In this document: positions 13,641 to 23,325 of the stretch, piece after piece
Layout of the letters: each line of letters begins with the position of its first letter
How positions within the stretch are numbered: position 1 is the stretch's first letter
Source: Oxytricha trifallax
Lineage: Eukaryota > Ciliophora > Spirotrichea > Sporadotrichida > Oxytrichidae
Length of the DNA: 64,000 nt
NCBI GenBank assembly: GCA_000711775.1
Contig: ARYC01001207.1
Location: forward strand, 1 to 64,000
Direction: 5' to 3'
The notes under the pieces: model-generated
The model's input: only the letters and a program-made list of their open reading frames with translations
Told to the model about the DNA's origin: nothing
The model's database searches: none
Translations under genes and position numbers: made by a program

Positions 13641-14000
13641 CGATATTTTTTGAATAAAGTGAATTGTAATTAATAATTAATTAATAATAATAACAAAAAG
13701 TAATAGAAGAAATGAAAAATGTATATCTTGAAAAAAAACGTTTCATCATCATCATCGCTGTCACTGATGTCATTCTAGTTGATCTACTTGTCTTTCTTGT
13801 CTCCTCTCTAGGTTACTTTGCGAAGTCTGCGTCTTCCACCACTGTCACTAAGCTTAGGTAGGACCCATATAAAAATAAAAATTTCGATTTCTTTTTTGTA
13901 ATTTACATTTTATTTGACTGCACAGTCATCTTCTGCGTCTGATCAATTTCATTTTTTTTGTTTATTATTAATTACAATTCACTTTATTCAAAAAATATCG
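13641..14000. mobile_element. 360-bp MITE with TA target duplication
   Basis: Inverted ends of about 38 bp (CGATATTTTTTGAATAAAG inward from both sides) are flanked by TA at 13639-13640 and 14001-14002. It lies just after the Walker A region of the STAND gene. TA duplication and simple inverted ends fit a Tc1/mariner-derived MITE or a TA-type IES. Excising it leaves the host frame one base off. The interior carries a (TCA)n stretch and a short acidic minus-strand frame (ISDSDDDDE) of unknown meaning. Confidence 0.85.
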
Positions 14001-16042
14001 TAAATACATAATAATTGCTTTAGCAATTGTTGCCTTTCCTATTCCTGGAATACCTTTAATTGTGACAAATCTATTGTTAAAAATATCCGATATTATCTCC
14101 TGCATTTCTCTCCCTGTTCCAATAAAGTTTTCAACCTTGGATTGTTATAGTCTAAATAAGGGCTCTTAACCAACATTTTCAATGTGTCCTTTCATAAATA
14201 GACCAAAGACAGTACATTAATGTTTCTTGGGTTTAATGATAAAGCCAATGGTGTTAACTGATTATTTTAACTTTAACTTAACTTTTCATCAGTATCTTTA
14301 AGTATAACCAACTTTCTAGCTTCTGCTGCAAGAGCCTTATCTTTATCAGCTTTAAGTGCTGCTTTGGCTAAATCGAAGGCTTGACAAATAGTAACAGTTT
14401 AACTAAAAAGAACGTGATAAAAACTTTTGCTGAATAAGATTGAAACTTCGTCAGATATTTGATATCCTCTTTGAACACAAATTACATGCTTGGTTCCAGC
14501 ATTATGGAAGATTCTCTCGCAAATTAACTGTAACACGAATACGAATTCTAACTAGGTACCTCTTGCCTCAAGTAACTCATGTAGTTTCTTTTCGCTCATA
14601 AATTAAGCACAGCCTTCATTATCTTCAAATATCAGAAAATTTCCTTCATCTTTTAGAACTAGACTGTCTTTTCCAAAGTTTTTCTTATTATATTCTATTC
14701 CATGACCTAAGAAGTGTAAGGCAATAGGGTTCTCAGTTAGAGACACTCTCAAATTATCAAGTGTAGCAGGAATTTTTCTGTATCTTATATGGTTTCCTGT
14801 ATTTGATAAGCTATCCATCACTCCTCTGAACTCTTTCTCATGGTCTATCTGTTAAATAGTTTGAGATCGAAGGTCTCCAGAAATATCATCTTAGTATTTC
14901 ATAATAAGCGGGGAAGATAACAGGAATGCTAAATGTAATTTGGCTTGTGACAAGAATCTTTAGGATAGCATCTAGATAAGCTCAGTTTCATCTATGTCTT
15001 TTTACAGTAGCTAGGGTGATGAGTAAATCTTAGCTAGACATTAACTTATTCGGCTAATACTTTCTTTAAGTTTCACAACTTCTGATGATTTTTCCTGTAC
15101 CTAAAACTTAAGTGTGTTGATAACTTAAGTCTATGTTGGAATTTAGTTTTAGGGTTAAAAATTCAAGCATCTGTTGTAATCTTATGATACGATAAAATTT
15201 GAAAAAAATGATCTCTCATTATTATGTCTTTAAGCTGGAATTAACTCACAGTCTCTGCTTAATCAGATTTTCTAGAAGTCTTATGCAGCTATTGTAAGCT
15301 TTTAGCTTCAATTATTATGTACTTATCTGAGTCTTAGTCCGTTTTAGTTTAATTCTAGCAGTTACTTTGAGTAGTACTGCACTTTTCGTCAGATATTGTT
15401 TTGGTCTATGAACATTAGGTTTATTTATTGATAGTTTCTAGAGTCCCTGAATCATCTAGATCGCTTAAGATAAGCAGATCGTCATTGTCCATTTGATAAA
15501 GTTCCTCTATTTTTTTATATCAATATTGATATTTTGAAGTGAAGATATACCCTGTGCTTTGAATGTTTACTGCTGTGTCTGTGGTTCTTAGCAAGTTTGC
15601 TTATTATCTACTTTATAGTCAGAAATGTATTATTCCACAGATACCATGTTAAACTCTTTAAATTTAGTCGACTCGCTACTATTCAGAGTTTCCTGAGTTA
15701 CTTAAGATTCAATTTGATGATTTAAAAGGTGATTGTTTGAATTATAACACTAAGTGCTATTAAAATTAGAAAATTATTCCCTTTTTATAAATTAAGTATA
15801 ATTACAAGTTAAATAATTCTAGGTGTATCAAAATTGAGTTTCAATGTCTCTCCGTTGATTTATAACGTGTTTTATCCAGATTTCTAAAAGCGAACTTTTA
15901 TTTAAAAATTTATAGCTTCCCATATTTTGTGTGAGATAGCTCATTAAATCCCGTATATTCGAAAATGTGCGAGTAGTTTACTACTGTTTTTATTTTTGAC
16001 ATAAAGCTGACTATTATTGAAAACTTTGGTATGGAGACTTGT

Positions 16043-16074
16043 CTAAATTAATTATTTAAATAGCATTAACTTAC
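16043..16074 (-). other. 32-nt spliceosomal intron
   Basis: On the minus strand it begins GTAAGTTAATG and ends AATTTAG. Removing it joins PSPPKL to DKSPYQSFQQQ in frame, whereas reading through changes frame and soon meets TGA. It is very short but has consensus splice sites. Confidence 0.6.
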
Positions 16075-16282
16075 CTAGCTTTGGTGGGGATGGCAGCTGA
16101 TCAAAATTAATGTCATCAAAATCAAGTTTTGAGAAAAAGTCTTATGGTGTGAATTGATTCTTAATATTCTAACTTTTGGTATGCTGGTATTGTGATATAA
16201 TATCCTTCTCAAGATGTTGAATTTGTTTTTATTCAATAAAGTCTGAATTAACAATGCTTTAGGATTTTGTTTATGAATCCAT

Positions 16283-16609
16283 ACTACAACTAGTTCTTGA
16301 GATGGCACGAGAGTTTGTACAAACATCATGAGTAACTTATTGACTAGTTTAAATTGTAGAGTGTGATATTTCCTCTTAAAATTACTTGAGCTAAAGAAGG
16401 ATCCAGAACTTTAAAATTAATCACTACTATTAGGTTGCATTTAATTTATATAATATAATTAAATAGGTATTATTGGATTACAAAAGAAGAAGTTGAAAAA
16501 TGTTACAAAATTTAAGTGTATTTTAAAATAATTGAAGATTATAAAAAATTATTTTTATTGGAAGTATTAAGTATATCAAAATTGGAAGATATAAAATTAG
16601 AAATTAAAC
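16283..16609. other. Intergenic stretch
   Basis: AT-rich DNA between the start of the STAND gene and the LINE. An open frame without Met continues upstream of 16282 on the minus strand, so a further 5' coding part is possible. Nothing else seen. Confidence 0.4.
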
Positions 16610-19600
16610 AGTGCGGCAAACGAGAACTTAGATGGAAGTGAAAGACCAGCACCCTGGTGGGAGGAAGAAGTAAGCTGCCAGTTTTCATGGAAGAAGGAGA
16701 CCACAAAAATTAACAAACCCAGAAATCCATTCAAGACTACTTTGAATATTCAAAGTAGAATAAATAAAACAATCATCATAAAAACCCGAGTGTTCATAAT
16801 AAATGTAATAATTACAAACATTTGAACGATTTCTTGATTACGGTGGAGAACAACTGACAACTTCATTTTATCTAACTACAAAGGGAAGTTAAAGGATGGG
16901 TCAAAAGGAATGAAAGATTTGCGGGGAAATAACGCACAAAAAGAAGGAATGATGTGATCAGCAAAAAGAGATTGTTGCCTGCTGAACAATAAGGATTTAA
17001 ACTATGGTTACATAATGTAAGAGGATGGAACTCCAAATTGAAATATGATTAAATGCTAAGGGAGATAGAAGACAAAAACCCAGATTTTGTTGCGCTCGTG
17101 GAAACAATACTGCAAAGAATAATTGGGTTAAATAGCTAAGACATAACTCAAACATAGCTAGCTAGGAACGGAGGAGTATTAACAATGAACAATGGAAAGT
17201 AGCAAATAAAGACAGTAAAGACTTTAAGATAATTCGTGGCATGGAATATTCTGAATGTAGGGGATTCCCTCTTCACATCATTTCACTATACATCCCGCCA
17301 TATTAGAATGCGGAAGTCAAACAACTTCAAAACAGAGTGATTTTTATGATAAAGTCAATAAAAAATAGAAGTGCAATAAACAGAGAATAATTGTGATGGG
17401 AGACTTCAACTTCCAACTAAAAGAACTTAGTAAAAGGCTAAAGAAAGAAGGCCTAAAAGATTCCATTCCCGAAGGAGTAGGAACTCATACTAAAGGGAAC
17501 CAACTCGGCCAAATCTTTTCAAATGTCGAAACTATGAAATGGGAAATGGACCAATTAAGATTAACTGACCATAAGCTCATTATGGAAACATTAAAAATAA
17601 AATACCAAGATGATGATTTGAAAATAGCAGACAAAGAAAGGATTGTAAGAATATCGGAGATCAGGAACTAATGCTGGAAAACATTCATTGAAGAAGGGAT
17701 AGAGTTGAAAGAATAAGATCTAGAATGGTCAGTGAGAATGTGCTTTGAAGAAAAACTAGAAAGATAGAGTAAAACAAGGAATTGGTATCAATAACCTCCA
17801 GAATGGGCAGTCAAAGACAACAAGGACAGAGGATATAGTACCTATTAAGACGCCAAACTACAATGGAATGAAGAAATAAGGAACATGGAACACTTTTTGG
17901 ATAGAAACGACCTGAAAGGGTTTTTCTATCTAATAAAATGACTCACAAAGAATAAAAAACAACCCCAACCAATTAAAGGGTTGAAAATTAACAAAGAAAG
18001 AGTTCAATCAGGGGAAGAAACAGTGAAGTAAATTATAGATTATTACAACAAGCTTTTTAACAAAACAGAAGCCTAATAGGAACCCCAATGACAAAAAGCT
18101 CGAACAAAGAAATGTTTAGCGAGGATGAAACAAAACAGAGGTTCTGCGAAGAAAAGGAAGTTGAGAAAGCAATAGGAGAATGTAATTTCAACAAAGCAAT
18201 TGGACAAGATGGATTCGATGGAAAGATGCTTCTGAAATCAGAAAAGTTAAAAAAAAATAAGTAGTAAATTAGCATAATGGATGAATGCTGGTAAGTCTCC
18301 ATAATACTTGAAGGAAGGAAGACTGGTATTATTAAGCAAAAATCAAGGAGACTAATTTCCAGAAATCAACAATACTAGACCAATAGTGGTGAACTCATGC
18401 TTAAGTAAGATCATAGAAAAGGTTATAGTAAATAAAATACAGGAATAGAATAGTGAGATACTTAATACGGTGAATTACTAAAATGGGTTTAAAGAAAGTA
18501 AGAGTACCCACATCAATTTTATTAGACTGTTGGACCACATTAAAGAATCAAGACGGAAGAGCAAGAGCAGAGAGGCCTACCTCTTCATAGACCTACAAAA
18601 AGCGTATGACTCTGTTTGGAAAGACAATTTGATGGATATACTAAATGGGAGAATTAAAACAAACTCAGATAAATAAATATTGTAGGAATACATTCGATTT
18701 GGGAAAATGAATTAAAATTAAAACTAATTAATTATTAATTACCTTCAGTTATGTTTTTGGGAAATGTCTGCAAACAATGACAATATTATACTCTCTGGAT
18801 AGCGCATTAAAAATGAGACGGTGGTTGTTATTGCTATAATGAATTTATCACATCGCCCAAGCGAGAAAAACCCATTATACTATTTTTAGGAGTTAGCTCA
18901 AAATCAAAATATCTCGCTTCCTTGGATGATTTGGGAATAATGCCAATAGTAATGTCCAGCTTAAATTGCGGGATCTACCGTAGAATCCATTTATTTTTGA
19001 ATTTTGAGTCACTTTGGATTTGATATCTGCCATGATTTTAATATTTAATTAATTTAATTTTAATACATTTTCCCAAATCGAATGTATTCCTACAATAGTA
19101 AATCTCATTGAAGAACTTTACAAAAAATAACAAATCACATATTAGGAAAGAGAAATAGAAGAAAAAAAAGGAGTAGCTCAAGTGAGGTAGGCTATCACCG
19201 ATGTTGTTTTACATATACCTTCAAGACGCAATATATCCCCAACAGGCGCTTCGCTCGCTGATAAAATAAGGGAAATGTTGGCGTTTGCAGATGACATCTT
19301 AATTAACATTAAAAACAAAGCCCAGATTTAAAAGGTACTAAATTGTTTCAAAGAGATTGAAATCTCCCATAATCTTAAACTAAACACAAAAAAAACATTA
19401 TTCTTGAGTGACTCAAAAGAATTCTATGGAATAGAAGAAATTGAGGGAATAAAAAAAGTTCAAGAAATAAAATACTTGGGCATGAATGTCTGTCTAGATT
19501 CAAAAACCTTTTTAAAGAAAACTTGGGAGGAAATAAAAAGAACAACATTGATGTACTAAAGTCTCACAAAGTCAAACAACCCAACAATTTGTGATACCAT

Positions 19601-20330
19601 AATGGAGGCATAGATCAGATCATTAGTCATTTAAAAATACACACCTCTTGTAGCAACAAAATTTATAAAACTGGAAGAAATAGAAAAATAGAGACTCAAC
19701 TAAAATGAATTGCCTTCAAAACACCCAGAGATATCAACAACAAAATACTGCAAAATGTAACGCAGATGAAAGAAAGCGGAACGAAAGATATTATTGAACA
19801 ACTTGTTCGGAAGAACATGAAAAATGCTAAAGGAAACCTTGATAGATTCATAGTACCAAAGAAAGCAAAGATTGAAATTCAAGAAAACTAATAAAAACTC
19901 TAAAAAAGAAAAACTTTTCCTGACAAAGAATGTGATGGATACGATGAAGGCTGTAAGCTAAGGGAGGACAATAGTGAACTACGGAATGAACCATTATTGT
20001 AACGTCCACAAGACATTTGTAAACTCAAACCACATGAGAGAATGCAATTTAATGAATCAGGCTGGGGACCCAACAAGATTTAACAAGATAGTGAGGAACC
20101 ACAGACTAATTGACTTAGACAATAGGACACAGATAGAAATCATCGCGAATATGAAATGGATAGATGAAAGAATCAGAGGACTGGAGCAACATGGATACTT
20201 CTAGAAAGTGAAGAAGCTATTCAGAATAACCTACTTAAAAAAGCAGTAGATTATTGAAGTGAACATCAACTTAGAAAACATACAGCCTATCTGAACATCC
20301 AAGATGTAATTAAATAAACCATGAGATTTA
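16610..20330 (+). pseudogene. Non-LTR retrotransposon (LINE), broken
   Basis: Order of domains: basic N-terminal fragment (RPAPWWEEEV, 16640), AP-endonuclease-like part (LHNVRGWNSKL near 17000; VMGDFNFQL at 17395), then reverse transcriptase with the first Asp in YLFIDLQKAYDSVW (about 18580) and the catalytic box AFADDIL (about 19285). A C-terminal Cys/His cluster (CNVHKTFVNSNHMREC, 19990) resembles a LINE zinc knuckle. Several frame changes, an in-frame TGA after FYLIK at about 17940 and a 416-bp MITE between the RT motifs make it defective. Flanking target duplications were not identified, so both ends are approximate. It has two conserved LINE hallmark domains in the right order; clade assignment needs a tree. 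Confidence 0.9.
18680..19095. mobile_element. 416-bp MITE with TA target duplication
   Basis: Perfect inverted ends of 30 bp beginning TTGTAGGAATACATTCGATT, flanked by TA at 18678-18679 and 19096-19097. It is inserted between reverse transcriptase motifs of the LINE, so it is younger than the LINE copy. No coding capacity was found. Its ends differ from the 13641-14000 MITE although both use TA. Confidence 0.92.
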
Positions 20331-20697
20331 TAAAGAGGAAGTAAGTAGAGCAGTAATGAATTACACTTTCTCATTTTATATCAATAGTAATTTAAGTGCA
20401 TTTTATCTTACCTTAAGTTATTATCTATCTATTTCAAAATTGCAATTATAACTGGTTAACAATCTTTTGATTTTCAAAAAGTTGTTTATCGAAAATACTT
20501 TAAACATACAGTCCTTATAAATTCCTAAATGTGATCTTTTATGTTGAATAAAAGCAATTTATTATTTTTAAATATTTTATTTCCCAAAATTTCTCTATTC
20601 CCATAATTTAGTTTCAAATTATATTCTTGAAGAAATTATATAAGTACAATTTAATCAGAAATTAAGTTTATCATAAATCAAACTAGCTTTACAATTA
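20331..20697. other. AT-rich stretch, no gene seen
   Basis: Sequence between the LINE remnant and the foldback element. No conserved frame, repeat or RNA gene seen. Confidence 0.4.
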
Positions 20698-20705
20698 ATA
20701 GTTTT

Positions 20706-21332
20706 GGGGGTACCTGTCTCACACCCCCCACTTTTATTATAGTAAAAATAAAAACAGAAATTATATTACTAACCAAATTTTGGTCGAAAATCACGAATTT
20801 TATAATTAAAAAATTTTTTGGTAACACTTTGAGGTATTATGACCTTGAAAAATTTACCAATTTATCATAGAATAAAAAAAATAAATAGTTAATTTTTGGG
20901 TGATTTTTTCCTCCAACATCTTTCATTTCTTAACTTATAATTTCATTTGTACTGAAACTTGGAGTCTATTTAAAATTGAATTAAATTGAATTGAATTCAG
21001 ATTAATAAAGTGAATAATCAATTATTTTATGAATAATATTGTTTTGTCACTCCAAATATAAGAATAAGTTGTCTCTAAGTTTCAGTACAAATGAAATTAT
21101 AAGTTAAGAAATGAAAGATGTTGGAGGAAAAAATCACCAAAAAATTAACTATTTATATTTTTTATTCTATGATAAATCGATAAATTTTTTCTAGGTCATA
21201 ATACCTCAAAGTGTTACCAAAAAGTTTTTAATTATAAAATTCGTGATTTTCGACCCAAATTTGGTTAGTAAAATTATTTCAGTTTTTATATTTACTACAA
21301 TAAAAGTGGGGGGTGTGAGGCAGGTACCACCC
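20706..21332. mobile_element. 627-bp foldback element with 8-bp duplication ATAGTTTT
   Basis: The two halves are inverted copies: GGTACCTGTCTCACACCCCC at 20709 matches the reverse complement of the right end near 21328. The similarity continues for about 265 bp with few mismatches, leaving a loop of about 100 bp near 20966-21080. ATAGTTTT flanks it at 20698-20705 and 21333-21340. No coding capacity. An 8-bp duplication and G-rich ends recall hAT- or P-like MITEs. The 510-bp element at 10300 also has an 8-bp repeat and G-rich ends. Confidence 0.92.
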
Positions 21333-21340
21333 ATAGTTTT

Positions 21341-22238
21341 TCATTTCTTTTTATTATCTGCTTCTTTAGATCTCAACAACTACTCTCTTATCTACCTGAC
21401 TTGAGACATAGTGAGCTATTGTAATTCACCTTTTTCATTCTTAATGTAAAGTGAGTCTTGGGGTTCCACATTTTTTATGTTATCATTCTTCAATGATACT
21501 CCCTTCCCTTGATTTTTGGCATGCATAAAATCAAACACTGCTTTCCTGTCTCCACAACTATCAGCGTACTTTCTTAAGAAAAAGAAACTAATAGTAATAA
21601 GCCAGAGACCTAGTTCATATCTTCTCATGCCCATCCCTATCTCATCGTCGTAGTGATATTTCATATCTGTTATCAATTTTTTCTTTGATTGGCCTATTTG
21701 GTCCTCGCTTTTCCCTAGTCTATAGACTGAAGTCTCATAGCTATCTTCATTTAGAAATTCTTGAACTCCCTCCTCAATTTCTACAATCTCAGGCTTTGAA
21801 TCCTTATTACCCTTAACCATAGACCATAGTGAACTCATTCCATTTTTAATTTTCTTTCCAAATCCAGATACTTTGTCTGTGGCTTTATTTATCAAATCAA
21901 TGGATATCTCTACTCCATTATACATGTAGTCTTTAACTTCGCCTCTTTTAACACATTTATTATTGGGATTGAGAAATGGAATCATATCTGCAATGAAATT
22001 TTCACTGGGCCTCTAAATGTAAGCACAGTGCCTTTTGCGATGCAAAGTAGTGAAGGTGTCCATTCATAACAAACCTACATAGATTTAGTGACGTTCATAA
22101 ATATAGTTGAAATTAGGGAGATCATGCATATTATAAAGCATAGGACTCACAGGGTTTTCGATACTAAATACAAGAGCAAGATCTTTATTTGCCCTTTGGG
22201 CGACTAGGAGCATCTGCTAAAGTCTTTATATTTGCCAT
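21341..22238 (-). CDS. Unknown protein, ~295 codons, partly intact
   Basis: ATG at 22238 (MANIKTLADAPSRPKG) to TGA at 21341-21343. The C-terminal 230 codons are uninterrupted: MDTFTTLHRKRHCAYIQRP, then IPFLNPNNKC, ISIDLINKATDKVSGFGKK, MSSLWSMVKG and WLITISFFFLRKYADSCGD, ending in a polar tail. One base change of frame is needed after the first 16 codons, and a TGA occurs after YVGLL, directly before an ATG that could be the real start. The stop lies just outside the foldback element. It is alpha-helical and amphipathic, with no signal peptide. I do not recognise the family. It may be a conventional gene or a transposon ORF. Confidence 0.6.
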
Positions 22239-22680
22239 ATATATATTTTTGTTGAAAATTCAATTATTTATTTTGAATAATTTAAGTGAAAAAATTATTT
22301 GAAATTATGTATAAAATAACTGAAAATAGAGAATAATATGGTCAGTAGATATTATTTAATTGCGGCTGTGACTAAAATAATTAAGAATTATTTTAATATC
22401 TATATAATAAAATATTATTGATAAATCTAAAATGTTTGAAAAAAAGTAAATTACTAATTGATAAATCAAAAATGTGTAAAATAAAAGTAAATACTAATCT
22501 AATATTGAATTACTTATGATAGTAGATATTTTTAATATTTTTTAATTAAATAAAAATTAAACAAATAATTCTCATTTATTATTAAAAATGATAAATTATA
22601 TTATCCTCATACTATTTCAGTACAGCTCCCATTTGTAACTAATAAATTTGATTTAGCGAATAAAATAAATTTGGGCATTA
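22239..22680. other. AT-rich region upstream of the PDH gene
   Basis: Divergent upstream region of the unknown minus-strand gene and the plus-strand PDH gene; extremely AT-rich from 22240 to 22610. A possible short intron end (TATTTCAG, near 22619) precedes the PDH start. No other feature. Confidence 0.4.
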
Positions 22681-23325
22681 ATGAAATTTTTGGCCAAGAT
22701 GGTGACTTAAGTCTACCCAATATTCGGTTCTCGCTCTTTCGCTTCAACTGTGACAGTGAACATCCCCAAGTTTGAATTGCATAGATTTGATCAAAGTGAG
22801 ATGCCAACTCAAGCAACCACTAACAAGGACGAGCTCATGACTTACTTCAAGCACATGTCAGTGATGAGAAGAACTGAAGTTGTGGCTGATAACCTTTACA
22901 AGGCCAAACTTATCAGAGGTTTCTGCCATTTTTACGATGGTCAAGAGGCTATTGCTGAGGGTATGGAAGCAACACTTACCTATGATGATGCCATCATCAC
23001 TGCTTACAGAGATCACTGTCAAGATCTTGCCAGAGGTGACACCCCACACAGAGTATTGGCTGAGATGCTTCAAAAGAAAACTGGATCATCCTCAGGTAAA
23101 GGTGGTTCCATGCATTACTATAACTCAAAGAACAATTTCTATGGAGGTAACGGTATTGTTGGAACTGGTCTTTCTTTCGCCCTTAAGTACCAAAACAAGC
23201 CAAACGTTACTGTTGCTATGTATGGTGATGGTGCTGCCAATCAAGGTCAAATATATGAAGCTGCAAATATGGCTGCTCTCTGGAAACTCCCAATTCTATA
23301 TGTTTGTGAAAACAATCAACAATAT
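22681..23325 (+). CDS. PDHA1: Pyruvate dehydrogenase E1 alpha, first MDS
   Basis: Start ATG at 22681 gives a mitochondrial-type presequence ([20 protein letters not shown]; one Gln is TAA). Conserved E1 alpha sequence follows: [33 protein letters not shown] and the thiamine-diphosphate/Mg motif [19 protein letters not shown]. The segment ends at CENNQQY, exactly where a 3.7-kb insertion begins; the partner segment starts at 27028. The enzyme decarboxylates pyruvate with E1 beta in the mitochondrial matrix. Codon use is more GC-rich than the surroundings, as expected for a highly expressed gene. The usual family sequence here is CENNxYGMGTS, so one Gln appears extra at the join. Confidence 0.96.

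Larger units (their letters stand above)
12380..16282 (-). pseudogene. CHAT-NB-ARC (STAND) protein, interrupted copy
   Basis: The N-terminal part (ATG at 16282, chosen as first Met in frame) is low-complexity with a 32-nt GT-AG intron. A CHAT caspase-like domain at about 14960-14290 shows FLLSSPLI, ALHFLGHG (the His motif) and the AGTKHVICVQ core. The expected catalytic Cys region reads VFVLQLICERIF. An NB-ARC-type P-loop NTPase follows: Walker A GIPGIGKATIAKA, Walker B EVLFCLDNAED, sensor KVLLTSR and GGHPHAISLAAPLL, then a winged-helix end (RYTLFPLMNQYA). CHAT-STAND proteins are signalling switches linked to regulated proteolysis or cell death in other organisms. The copy is broken by the MITE at 13641-14000, by one-base frameshifts (near 15130, 14230, 12860 and 12780) and by an in-frame TGA at about 13220. 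The 3' limit is uncertain. Confidence 0.82.
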
